DNA from: an uncultured Alistipes sp.
GTDB taxonomy: Bacteria; Bacteroidota; Bacteroidia; Bacteroidales; Rikenellaceae
Reading direction: 5' to 3'
Assembly: GCA_949840605.1 (NCBI GenBank)
Contig: CATKXN010000084.1
Span: 1-12,036 of the forward strand
DNA length: 12,036 nucleotides
Part shown: one piece after another, positions 1 through 5,975 of the stretch
Layout of the letters: each line of letters begins with the position of its first letter
Position numbering within the stretch: the first letter of the stretch is position 1
The notes under the pieces: model-generated
What the model saw: the letters and a program-made list of their open reading frames with translations, nothing else
Told to the model about the DNA's origin: nothing
Databases searched by the model: none
Position numbers and translations under genes: made by a program

Positions 1-297
1 CATCTCGCGCCGCCACGGCAGGCCGACGGCTTCGAAAACCACCGCCGTGCGGTCTTTCGACATATTGTCCGTACCGATGATCTCCATGGGGTAACGGCAT
101 CGCTGTTCGGCGAGCGACCAGAGGCACGCCAGCAGGCGTCGCTCCTCGTTGTAGGCGATGACGGAAACCGTTACCAGCGGTTTGTCCGACTGCCGTCGGG
201 CGAGTTTCGCGCGGACCTCGGCGACCGTTTCAGCCGTCGCCGAGGAGAACGGCTTTTCATAGACGGGGAGATATTTGGCGTACCATTTCATGCGCAT
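1..297 (-). CDS. Glycosyltransferase family 2, N-terminal part (runs off the left edge)
   Basis: The first 99 codons of a GT-A fold glycosyltransferase, which transfers a sugar from an activated donor, usually at the inner membrane for envelope polysaccharide. After about 35 basic and helical residues comes a strand, VTVSVIAYNEE (about residues 42-52), the typical GT2 start where the nucleotide binds. It is followed by EIIGTDNMSKDRT, matching the EIIvvDNxSxDgT element. The DXD and catalytic parts lie beyond the window, so the substrate cannot be told. The start is either ATG at 297 (MRMKW) or ATG at 291 (MKW). Neither has a Shine-Dalgarno sequence and both lie just downstream of a perfect Bacteroidetes promoter, so the leader is only about 10-15 nt. 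The family is confident; the exact start is less so. Confidence 0.85.
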   Translation of the reverse strand, partial: MRMKWYAKYLPVYEKPFSSATAETVAEVRAKLARRQSDKPLVTVSVIAYNEERRLLACLWSLAEQRCRYPMEIIGTDNMSKDRTAVVFEAVGLPWRREM

Positions 298-312
298 GCA
301 TATTTGACTGTA

Positions 313-343
313 CAAAAGTAACATAAAAAACCGCCCGGCCAAA
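313..343 (-). promoter_or_regulatory. Bacteroidetes-type promoter of the glycosyltransferase gene
   Basis: Read on the minus strand, a TTTG box (340-343) is followed after exactly 19 bp by TACTTTTG (313-320), matching the TTTG-N19-TAnnTTTG consensus of the primary sigma factor in Bacteroidetes. Transcription would begin near 306, just ahead of the start codon. Confidence 0.75.
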
Positions 344-436
344 CATTTCCGCCGCAGGTGCGGGCAGACCGTGCGGAAAATCGGTTTCGGAGGGCGTTTT
401 TAGGTCTCCGCCGGTCCGGAATGCGGATATATTGTT

Positions 437-444
437 TACTTTTG
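437..444 (+). promoter_or_regulatory. -7 box of the EamA transporter promoter
   Basis: TACTTTTG fits TAnnTTTG and lies 20 bp before the ATG at 464, giving a leader of about 12 nt. No good TTTG -33 box is present at the expected distance (the bases there are GC-rich), so this promoter is weaker or activator-dependent. It diverges from the glycosyltransferase promoter about 95 bp away. Confidence 0.55.
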
Positions 445-463
445 CGGTCGCAAACGGAATCGT

Positions 464-1342
464 ATGAATCGCTTCAAAGGTATTCTCTGGGCAGTCCTGT
501 CGTCTTCGACTTTCGGACTGGCTCCGCTGTTCACCCTGCTGCTGCTCGATGCGGGATATTCGTCGTTCGAGGTGCTGACCTACCGCTGGGGCGTGGCGTC
601 GCTCTGCCTGGCCGCATACGGAGTGGTGACGGGGTGCGATTTTCGTCTCGGCGGGCGCCGGCTGGGTACGGTCTTCCTGCTGAGCCTCTTCCGGGCCGCC
701 ACGTCGCTGAGCCTGGTGGTCGCTTATCAGAACATAGCCAGCGGGGTGGCTTCGACGATCCATTTCATGTATCCGCTGGTCGTGGCGCTGGCCATGATGT
801 GCTTCTTCCGTGAACGCGGTTCGGCGTGGACCTTCGCTGCCATCGGGCTGTCTATAGTCGGCGCCGTGCTGCTGTCGCAGGGAAACGCCGAGTTCACGCG
901 CGGGGACACGACGCTGGGCATCGCGGCGTCGGCGGTGTCGGTCGCGGCCTACGGCGGCTACATCGTGGGCGTGCGCAAGAGCTGCGCCGCGGAGATCGAC
1001 TCCACGGTGCTGACCTGCTATGTGATGGCTTTCGGGGCGCTGCTGTTCATCATCGGCGGGTGTTTCACGGGCGGGATCCGTCTTGAGACCGATCCGCACA
1101 CATGGCTCTATATCCTCGGCATCGCCCTGCCGGCGACTGCCGTGTCGAACATGGCGCTGGTGCGGGCCATCAAGAGCATCGGACCGACGCTGACTTCGAT
1201 TTTCGGCGCCATGGAGCCGCTGACGGCCGTGGTGATCGGGGTGTGGGTCTTCGCCGAGCCATTCACGGCGCAGGGAGCGGGAGGTATTCTGTTGATCATT
1301 GCGGCAGTGTCGATGGTGGTCCTGCGCAGCCGGCGGGCATGA
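464..1342 (+). CDS. EamA/DMT-superfamily transporter
   Basis: A 292-residue inner-membrane protein of the drug/metabolite transporter superfamily, with two EamA repeats and about ten hydrophobic segments (roughly 5-28, 36-55, 68-88, 92-114, 121-138, 150-170, 180-200, 213-232, 240-262, 270-288). The first repeat ends its fourth helix with the Pro-containing FMYPLVVAL; the second carries the mirrored GAMEPLTAVVIGVWVFAEPF, whose MEP and AEP prolines are typical of the family. Length is normal. Such proteins usually export amino acids or other small metabolites, but the substrate cannot be read from sequence. The first Met follows directly after the promoter, and the stop overlaps a two-way terminator. 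It is a single-gene unit diverging from the glycosyltransferase. Confidence 0.9.
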   Translation: MNRFKGILWAVLSSSTFGLAPLFTLLLLDAGYSSFEVLTYRWGVASLCLAAYGVVTGCDFRLGGRRLGTVFLLSLFRAATSLSLVVAYQNIASGVASTIHFMYPLVVALAMMCFFRERGSAWTFAAIGLSIVGAVLLSQGNAEFTRGDTTLGIAASAVSVAAYGGYIVGVRKSCAAEIDSTVLTCYVMAFGALLFIIGGCFTGGIRLETDPHTWLYILGIALPATAVSNMALVRAIKSIGPTLTSIFGAMEPLTAVVIGVWVFAEPFTAQGAGGILLIIAAVSMVVLRSRRA

Positions 1343-1377
1343 AAAATCCCGGAGTTCGTCGCTCCGGGATTCTTGTT
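1342..1377. terminator. Two-way intrinsic terminator between converging genes
   Basis: A perfect 10-bp stem (AATCCCGGAG at 1345-1354, CTCCGGGATT at 1362-1371) closes a 7-nt loop. A run of A lies on the left (1342-1346) and a T-rich tract on the right (1373-1379), so it can end transcription of both the EamA gene and the converging hydrolase gene. Confidence 0.85.
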
Positions 1378-2214
1378 TTACAGCGTGAAGGTCATGGCGA
1401 TCGGGTAGTGGTCCGAAATGAAGTGCGCTCCGTAGTTGCCGTCGAGCGTCGTGAAGGTCAGGCATTTGAGTTTGCCGCGGTAGTAGAGGTGGTCGATCAC
1501 GATCGTATCGGGCGCCGAGCCGAATCCGTTGAACGTCCCTTTGCTGTCCGTCTCCGGAGCCTTGTCGCGGACCGACTTCATGAATTTGGTCAGCGGTTTG
1601 AAGATCGGACTGTCGACCGGGGTGTTGAAGTCTCCGCCCAGAACGGCCGTGCCCTTCGGACCGGCGATGCGCTGTATCTCGCGCACGAGCAGCTTGACGG
1701 ACTCTTCGCGGGCTGTTTTGCCGCGGTGGTCGAGATGGGTGTTGAAATAGAAAAACTCCTTGCCCGAAGCCTTGTCGCGCAGTTCCACCCACGTCATCGT
1801 GCGGTTGCAGGCGCCGTCCCAGCCGCGCGACACCTCGGTGGGCGTTTCGCTGAGCCACAGCGTGCCGCTGTCCACCAGTTCGAAGCGGTCGCGGAGGTAG
1901 TAGATCGCCATGATCTCGCCGCCTTCGGCTCCGTCGTCGCGCCCCGCGCCGACACGGGCGTACTGCGGGCATTCGGCGTCGATGTATTGCAGCTGATCGA
2001 TCAGCCCCTCCTGCACGCCGAATACGTCGGGAGACTCTTGGCGGATCATCTGCGGCGTGGCATGACGGCGTTTCGTCCAGGCGTTGTCGCCGTCTTTGGC
2101 AGTGCCGGTGCGCAGGTTGTAGGAGATCAGTTTGATCGGCCGCGGGCTGTCGCCGGCGAATACCGGCATGGAGAACATGGCTGCAAGGAGCAGCAGAAGT
2201 GTGATCTTTTTCAT
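1378..2214 (-). CDS. Secreted endonuclease/exonuclease/phosphatase-family hydrolase
   Basis: A 278-residue metal-dependent phosphodiesterase/phosphomonoesterase of the DNase I-like EEP fold. A Sec signal peptide (about 1-20, cut after VFA) sends it to the periplasm or outside. The active-site set is complete: N33 in SYNLR, E69 in VQE, NTHLDH (158-163, H160), GGDFN (193-197, D195 and N197), D241, and the final SDHYP (267-271) with its catalytic Asp-His. Length fits the secreted Bacteroidetes subgroup, whose members may act on nucleic acids, phosphosugars or phospholipids; the substrate is unknown. The ATG lies 1 nt after the stop of the upstream aminotransferase-like gene, so the two are probably co-transcribed and translationally coupled. 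I see no functional reason for the pairing. Confidence 0.9.
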   Translation of the reverse strand: MKKITLLLLLAAMFSMPVFAGDSPRPIKLISYNLRTGTAKDGDNAWTKRRHATPQMIRQESPDVFGVQEGLIDQLQYIDAECPQYARVGAGRDDGAEGGEIMAIYYLRDRFELVDSGTLWLSETPTEVSRGWDGACNRTMTWVELRDKASGKEFFYFNTHLDHRGKTAREESVKLLVREIQRIAGPKGTAVLGGDFNTPVDSPIFKPLTKFMKSVRDKAPETDSKGTFNGFGSAPDTIVIDHLYYRGKLKCLTFTTLDGNYGAHFISDHYPIAMTFTL

Positions 2215-2215
2215 A

Positions 2216-3379
2216 TTATAGGGTTAGTGCTTTTTTCAGTCGTTCGAGTCCGTCGGCCAGCAGCGTTCGCGGGCAGGCGATATTCAGGCGGATGAATCCC
2301 TCGCCCGCCTGACCGTAGATCGACCCGGGGTTGACGAAGAGACGCCCGTCGGCGAGCAGCCGTTCCGCGAGCGCCTCCGAGGTCATGCCTGCGGCGCGGC
2401 AGTCGATCCACGCCAGATAGGTGCCTTCGAGGGGCAGGACGGGGTATTGCGGCAGTTCCCGGGCGAGGTAGTCGTGCAGATAGAGGTAGTTTTCATGGAG
2501 ATAGGCGTTGAGCGCATCGAGCCACTCGGCGCCTTCGTCGTAAGCCGCCGTGAGGGCCTCGATGGCGAAGGGGCTGATCTCACCCGTCTCGTTCAGGGCG
2601 AGCGCCTGCCCGATGCGCTTCCGGATCGCGGTATCCGCGGCGAAGATGTTGGCTACCTGCAGTCCTGCGAGATTGAAAGCCTTGCTGGGGGAGGTGCAGG
2701 TGACCGAATGCCGGGCGAACTCGTCCGACAGCGAGGCGAAGGGCGTATAGCGGAAGCCGGGCATGATCAGTTCGCAGTGGATCTCGTCGGCGACAACGAA
2801 AACGTCGTTGCGCAGGCAGATTTCGCCGATGCGCCGCAGCTCTTCAGGCGTCCAGACGCGTCCTGCGGGGTTGTGGGGATTGCAGAGCAGCATCAGCTTC
2901 ACATCCGGATCAGCCGCCGTGCGTTCCAGAGCGTCGAAATCGATCGTATAGGTGTTGTTGCGGCAGGTCAGTTCGCATTCGGCGGCTTTGCAACCGCTGT
3001 TGGCGACGGAGATGAAGAAATGGTTGTAGACGGGTGTCTGCAGCAGCACCTTGTCGCCCGGACGGGTCAGCGCCCGGAGGATGGCCGAAAGGGCCGGGAT
3101 CACGCCGGTCACGGGGAGTATCCATTCGCGCGCGGGAGCCCAGTCGTGTCTCCGTGCAAACCAGCCGGTAATTGCCGCAAAGTAGCTCTCCGGGACCTTC
3201 GCATAGCCGAAGATGCCGTGTTCGACCCTGCGGCGAAGTGCTTCGACGACGGCCGGAGCCGTCCTGAAATCCATGTCCGCCACCCACATCGGCAGGATGT
3301 CGGCAGCGGGTTTCTCGTCCCATTTCAGCGAGTGCGTGCCCCGCCGCGGGATTATTTCATCGAAATCGTAGTTCATCAT
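2216..3379 (-). CDS. MalY/PatB-family PLP-dependent enzyme (probable cystathionine beta-lyase)
   Basis: A 387-residue fold-type I PLP enzyme. The opening (DFDEIIPRRGTHSLKWDE, then LPMWVADMDF) is the hallmark of the MalY/PatB class, which acts as a cystathionine or cysteine-S-conjugate beta-lyase yielding pyruvate, ammonia and a thiol (homocysteine in methionine synthesis). CNPHNPAGRVW (166-176) supplies the substrate/PLP-contacting Asn, ADEIHCEL (197-204) the Asp that holds the pyridine nitrogen, and SPSKAFNLAG (230-239) the Schiff-base Lys233. Full length and probably cytoplasmic. ATG codons at 3379 and 3376 (MMNYDF) are both possible. A true aminotransferase role is possible but less likely. 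It is first in an operon with the secreted hydrolase. No clear TAnnTTTG promoter is visible in the AT-rich sequence upstream. Confidence 0.9.
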   Translation of the reverse strand: MMNYDFDEIIPRRGTHSLKWDEKPAADILPMWVADMDFRTAPAVVEALRRRVEHGIFGYAKVPESYFAAITGWFARRHDWAPAREWILPVTGVIPALSAILRALTRPGDKVLLQTPVYNHFFISVANSGCKAAECELTCRNNTYTIDFDALERTAADPDVKLMLLCNPHNPAGRVWTPEELRRIGEICLRNDVFVVADEIHCELIMPGFRYTPFASLSDEFARHSVTCTSPSKAFNLAGLQVANIFAADTAIRKRIGQALALNETGEISPFAIEALTAAYDEGAEWLDALNAYLHENYLYLHDYLARELPQYPVLPLEGTYLAWIDCRAAGMTSEALAERLLADGRLFVNPGSIYGQAGEGFIRLNIACPRTLLADGLERLKKALTL

Positions 3380-3443
3380 GATATATAATACGTATAATGA
3401 CTGTCGAATGTTTCGGCGGCAGTGTAGAAAACTCTGCCTGAGT

Positions 3444-3482
3444 TAAAAAATAACTCCCCGCCTCTTTCAGAAGCAGGGAGTT
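3444..3482 (-). terminator. Terminator after tRNA-Asp copy 1
   Basis: Read on the minus strand, AACTCCC (from 3482-3476) pairs with GGGAGTT (3458-3452), with further GC pairs inside, followed by a T-rich tract (3451-3445). It ends the tRNA transcript 10 nt past the CCA and insulates the MalY-type gene. Confidence 0.8.
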
Positions 3483-3491
3483 GTCGTTGAC

Positions 3492-3568
3492 TGGCGGTGC
3501 GTAGGGGACTCGAACCCCTGACCCCGTGCGTGACAGGCACGTATTCTAACCAGCTGAACTAACGCACC
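3492..3568 (-). tRNA. tRNA-Asp (GUC), copy 1, with encoded CCA
   Basis: The complete cloverleaf reads on the minus strand: acceptor GGTGCGT/ACGCACC, D-arm with AGCTGGTTAGA, anticodon stem CGTGC/GCACG around loop CTGTCAC (anticodon GTC, reading Asp GAC/GAT), and T-arm GGGGTTCGAGTCCCC. The discriminator is G, the aspartate identity base. The next three bases are CCA in this copy only. The body is identical to the copy at 4705-4778. Confidence 0.97.
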
Positions 3569-3595
3569 ATTCCGGTTATTGCGAGTGCAAAGATA
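3494..3595. repeat. 102-bp direct repeat, copy A (tRNA-Asp plus its promoter -7 box)
   Basis: Identical base for base to 4704-4805, in the same orientation, 1210 bp apart. It spans the tRNA from the first base past its discriminator, the leader, and the TATCTTTG box. Identity stops sharply on both sides, so the unit copied was a whole expression cassette and not just a tRNA end. Confidence 0.95.
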
Positions 3596-3618
3596 CCGTT
3601 TTTTCTGAAATCCGCAAA
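3588..3618 (-). promoter_or_regulatory. Promoter of tRNA-Asp copy 1
   Basis: A perfect TTTG (3615-3618), 19 bp, TATCTTTG (3588-3595) on the minus strand. The start site falls about 12 nt before the tRNA. The -33 box lies inside the 16-bp palindrome 3612-3627. Confidence 0.85.
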
Positions 3619-3627
3619 TATTTGCGG
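3612..3627. repeat. Perfect 16-bp palindrome over the tRNA promoter -33 box
   Basis: CCGCAAATATTTGCGG is a full palindrome containing the TTTG box of the tRNA-Asp promoter, followed on the plus strand by ATATTTTTTTTG. It could be a protein-binding site. As RNA it could form a 6-bp stem with an ATAT loop that ends plus-strand transcripts, though no plus-strand gene points into it. Confidence 0.5.
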
Positions 3628-3642
3628 CATATTTTTTTTGTT

Positions 3643-4578
3643 TTATTGCGCCGAGGGCTTTATTTCGTCGGTCTTACTCTCCGTCCAAACGGCCAGATTC
3701 CGGATGCAGGCTCTTTGGGCGGCCTGCCGGCATAGCTTCGCTTCCTCTTCGGTCAGTTCATGGGGAGTTCCCTGCAGGCGGCATTCGTTTTCGGTGACGG
3801 TACTTCCGAGGGCCGGGGCCACGAGCGTTTGGAACCAGGTGCAGGCTGCCGTGTAACGCCCGGTTCTGAAATTGAGGTGATAGCCGTCGCGGGTGACATC
3901 CGCCCAATCCGCCGGCTGCATGCTGCGCAGGTTCTGGATTGCCGTTCCAGTCGGTACGACGACCTCGATGGAGGTCTCATCCATCAGCTGTTTAACTGCT
4001 GTGATGATTCCTTCGTACATCAGCAGCTGGTTCCGGTCGTAACGTTTGAAATCCCCGTGCTGCGAATCGGTCGAATAGGCCCAGGTCTGCTGCCAGCCGA
4101 TACAAGCCCCGGCGTTGGGGCAGTGCAGCCGCACGATCTCCACCAGATGTCCGAGCCACGGCTCGTAGGTCAGGTATATGCCGGCTTTCCCGGAGACCTG
4201 CTGGATGATGACGATATCCCACCGTTCATCGGCGATGCCATCCCGCAGGCGGGCTTTTTTCGGTGCGGTCACCCAGCGGTTGTGCGTCGATTTGCGGTAG
4301 GTGTAGCAATCCGTATCGGCGGCGTATTCCCGGCAGTGCCGTTCCAGCGAACAGCCTCCGAGAGAGATACGGCCCAGGATGACGTTTTCGATTCCGGCTG
4401 CAGCCAACAGGTCGGGCAGGTATTCCATGCCGTCATCGGTGAAACTGTTGCCGATGCCGAGGATGCGCAGCGTATCGGGGCGCTGGGGAATCGGGTAATT
4501 GGAGAATTGCCGGGCGAATGCATCGCAGCAGAGGATGCACAGCCCGAGGAGCAGTAAAAGGCGGGACAGTCGATTCAT
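3643..4578 (-). CDS. Secreted DUF4886-type SGNH-like hydrolase
   Basis: A 311-residue protein with a Sec signal peptide (about 1-23, cut near AFA/RQF; no proper lipobox). The mature part has an SGNH/GDSL arrangement: block I ILGIGNSFTDDG with putative nucleophile S45, a Gly-rich turn ISLGGCSLERH (71-81), block III-like IIQQVSG (124-130), and block V DGYHLN with D231 and H234. This matches the DUF4886 family, common in gut Bacteroidales and often beside glycan-use genes, where carbohydrate-esterase activity is suspected but unproven as far as I know. It lies alone between two tRNA-Asp genes with no polysaccharide-use partners. The ATG at 4578 is the first Met before the signal peptide. No terminator is obvious before the next tRNA promoter. 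Confidence 0.82.
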   Translation of the reverse strand: MNRLSRLLLLLGLCILCCDAFARQFSNYPIPQRPDTLRILGIGNSFTDDGMEYLPDLLAAAGIENVILGRISLGGCSLERHCREYAADTDCYTYRKSTHNRWVTAPKKARLRDGIADERWDIVIIQQVSGKAGIYLTYEPWLGHLVEIVRLHCPNAGACIGWQQTWAYSTDSQHGDFKRYDRNQLLMYEGIITAVKQLMDETSIEVVVPTGTAIQNLRSMQPADWADVTRDGYHLNFRTGRYTAACTWFQTLVAPALGSTVTENECRLQGTPHELTEEEAKLCRQAAQRACIRNLAVWTESKTDEIKPSAQ

Positions 4579-4596
4579 TGTGGATGGTAATTTCTG

Positions 4597-4604
4597 CGAA
4601 AATA
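4597..4604 (-). promoter_or_regulatory. Weak -7 box for the DUF4886 gene
   Basis: TATTTTCG differs from TAnnTTTG at one position and lies about 18 bp before the ATG. A poor TTGG is found 19 bp upstream (4624-4627), in the loop of a 9-bp inverted repeat (4614-4637). Suggestive only. Confidence 0.35.
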
Positions 4605-4613
4605 CAGTGTTTT

Positions 4614-4637
4614 TTCGTAAAATCCAAGTTTTACGAA
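4614..4637. repeat. Inverted repeat upstream of the DUF4886 gene
   Basis: TTCGTAAAA (4614-4622) and TTTTACGAA (4629-4637) form a perfect 9-bp repeat around a 6-nt centre, over the predicted -33 region. The stem is AT-rich, so a dimeric regulator site is as likely as an RNA hairpin. Confidence 0.45.
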
Positions 4638-4669
4638 TATCTGAGGCAGCACGCGAAACTCCTGAAATG

Positions 4670-4703
4670 AAAAACGGAATGGCTTTGAAGCCATTCTGTT
4701 TTT
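4670..4703 (-). terminator. Terminator after tRNA-Asp copy 2
   Basis: A ten-pair stem including one G-T pair (CGGAATGGCT at 4675-4684, AGCCATTCTG at 4689-4698) around loop TTGA, flanked by A5 on the left and T5 on the right. On the minus strand the T run follows the stem. It begins directly at the end of the tRNA body. Confidence 0.8.
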
Positions 4704-4805
4704 GCGGTGCGTAGGGGACTCGAACCCCTGACCCCGTGCGTGACAGGCACGTATTCTAACCAGCTGAACTAACGCACCATTCCGGTTATTGCGAGTGCAA
4801 AGATA
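4704..4805. repeat. 102-bp direct repeat, copy B (tRNA-Asp plus its promoter -7 box)
   Basis: Identical to 3494-3595, with no mismatch. The flanks differ: the encoded CCA is absent here, and the spacer upstream of the -7 box is different although the -33 TTTG is kept at the same distance. Confidence 0.95.
4705..4778 (-). tRNA. tRNA-Asp (GUC), copy 2, without encoded CCA
   Basis: Same 74-nt body as the copy at 3495-3568, with anticodon GTC and discriminator G. The 3' flank reads CAAAAA, so CCA must be added by nucleotidyltransferase. It sits 55 nt after the rsmD stop codon with its own promoter between. Confidence 0.97.
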
Positions 4806-4828
4806 GTGGAATTTTTTTAATCGGCAAA
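4798..4828 (-). promoter_or_regulatory. Promoter of tRNA-Asp copy 2
   Basis: A perfect TTTG (4825-4828), 19 bp, TATCTTTG (4798-4805) on the minus strand, starting just after the rsmD stop. No terminator separates rsmD from it, so read-through from rsmD may also reach this tRNA. Confidence 0.85.
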
Positions 4829-4833
4829 TGCTT

Positions 4834-5370
4834 TTAGAGCTTTTTGAAGAAAGAAAATTGCACACTCCCGTAACTCCTTAATTGCCAGAACTCGGGATAT
4901 GCCGAAAAGTCCATTTTTTTCGAATGCTCGAAGATCAGGATGCCGTTCGGACGCAGCAGATCGCCTCCGAGGACCAGATTCACGACCTGTTCGCTGCCTT
5001 CCAGATCGTAGGGGGCGTCCGAAAAAATGACGTCGAACTGCTTCGGGCAGCTTTTCAGGTAGAGGAATACGTTTGCCTTCACCGGATAGAGGTTTTCGAT
5101 CCGCAGCTGTGCGGCAGTCTGCCGGATGAAGTTGTGATGGACGGCGTTGATCTCCACGGAGGTGACGCTCCGCGCCCCGCGCGAAGCGAATTCGTAACTG
5201 ATCGACCCCGTACCGGCGAAGAGGTCGAGCACGTCGCAATCCTCGAAATCCACCAGGTTGCCCAGTACGTTAAAGAGGTTTTCCTTGGCGAAATCGGTCG
5301 TCGGCCGCGCCCGCAGGTTTCGTGGCGGATTGATCGCCCGTCCCTTGTATATTCCGCTTACTATTCGCAT
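4834..5370 (-). CDS. rsmD: 16S rRNA (guanine-966-N2)-methyltransferase RsmD
   Basis: A 178-residue SAM-dependent methyltransferase that modifies G966 of 16S rRNA during 30S assembly. It opens with MRIVSGIYKGR and the family block RPTTDFAKENLFN (22-34). SAM motif I is DLFAGTGSIS (49-58), with acidic E73 ending the next strand. The catalytic motif IV reads SDAPYD (117-122) where the family normally has DPPY, a notable Pro-to-Ala change. Length is normal for the family. The frame stays open upstream to 5589, but the family start is ATG at 5370; anything longer would lie inside the DUF3822 gene, with which it overlaps by 10 bp. Last protein gene of the operon. Confidence 0.93.
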   Translation of the reverse strand: MRIVSGIYKGRAINPPRNLRARPTTDFAKENLFNVLGNLVDFEDCDVLDLFAGTGSISYEFASRGARSVTSVEINAVHHNFIRQTAAQLRIENLYPVKANVFLYLKSCPKQFDVIFSDAPYDLEGSEQVVNLVLGGDLLRPNGILIFEHSKKMDFSAYPEFWQLRSYGSVQFSFFKKL

Positions 5371-5975
5371 GTTGTTTGTTTGAACCGTTTGCCCAGCAGT
5401 TTTCGGACCGCTTTGGGGGCGTCGCCCGCAATGCGCAGCTCGAACTCCGCCAGCGGGAAGCAGCTGTCCAGCCGTTCGAAAAAGTAGACGAGGTCCGCAT
5501 CCGATTCGGCGGGTATCACTTCGGCCAGCTGCAGGCTTCCATTGTCGTATACCTTTATATATAACAACTCCGCGCGGCGGCACATCCACACGGTTTTGGC
5601 CGCATTGCGCGGCGTGCGGAGCAGCGGGGTGGTGAACCGTGCCCGGTCGCCGAGTTTCTCCCGGACAAGCCGCAGGGCTTTACGGTCTATTGCCGCGACG
5701 GCAACATACTCCTCCTCCCGGCCGCAACATACGGCACATTCGTCAGCCTCCGGGGACATGCCGTTCGCTGCGAGCAGTTCCGCGGCGTGCTCCTCGTCGA
5801 ACAGTTCGGCTGGTACGAGCATAGTACGGGGCAGCAGCAATTCGATCCGTACGGGAGTATGACCCGCGGGTATGTCCGACAGGGCGGGGACCGAAAAAGA
5901 GTGTCCATCCAACGAGCGCTGAATGGACACCGTATTGCCTTCCTGCGGCGTGTTACTCCCAGTTGCCGGCCTCAT
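5361..5975 (-). CDS. DUF3822-family protein
   Basis: A 204-residue soluble protein matching DUF3822, a Bacteroidetes family of unknown function usually found beside rsmD. Seen here: a strand-like start VSIQRSLDGHSFSV (16-29), PAELFDEEHAAELL (55-68), a cysteine group ECAVCC (79-84), and the conserved hairpin LYIKVYDNGSLQLAEVIP (138-155) followed by a helix DADLVYFFERL. The strand pattern recalls actin-like (ASKHA) folds such as PilM, but this is an inference. I chose ATG at 5975 because AGGA lies just ahead (AGGAAACAATG), rare for this window; the frame is open to 6014. It overlaps the upstream gene by 23 bp and rsmD by 10 bp, showing tight coupling. Confidence 0.85.
   Translation of the reverse strand: MRPATGSNTPQEGNTVSIQRSLDGHSFSVPALSDIPAGHTPVRIELLLPRTMLVPAELFDEEHAAELLAANGMSPEADECAVCCGREEEYVAVAAIDRKALRLVREKLGDRARFTTPLLRTPRNAAKTVWMCRRAELLYIKVYDNGSLQLAEVIPAESDADLVYFFERLDSCFPLAEFELRIAGDAPKAVRKLLGKRFKQTTCE

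Noticed and set aside
257..1972. 571-codon minus-strand frame across the transporter and hydrolase genes
   Set aside because: Arg/His-rich, spans two genes, a terminator and two promoters; shadow of GC-rich coding.
1102..2295. 397-codon plus-strand frame over the end of the transporter and the whole hydrolase gene
   Set aside because: It crosses a strong terminator and two well-supported genes, and its composition is unlike a real protein.
3494..4805. Integrated element bounded by tRNA attachment sites
   Set aside because: The repeat covers the entire tRNA and promoter box, no integrase or mobility gene lies between, and the single gene has normal base composition.
5371..5589. Upstream extension of rsmD to 251 residues
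   Set aside because: The added part lies in another frame of the DUF3822 gene, and the family begins at MRIVSG (5370).
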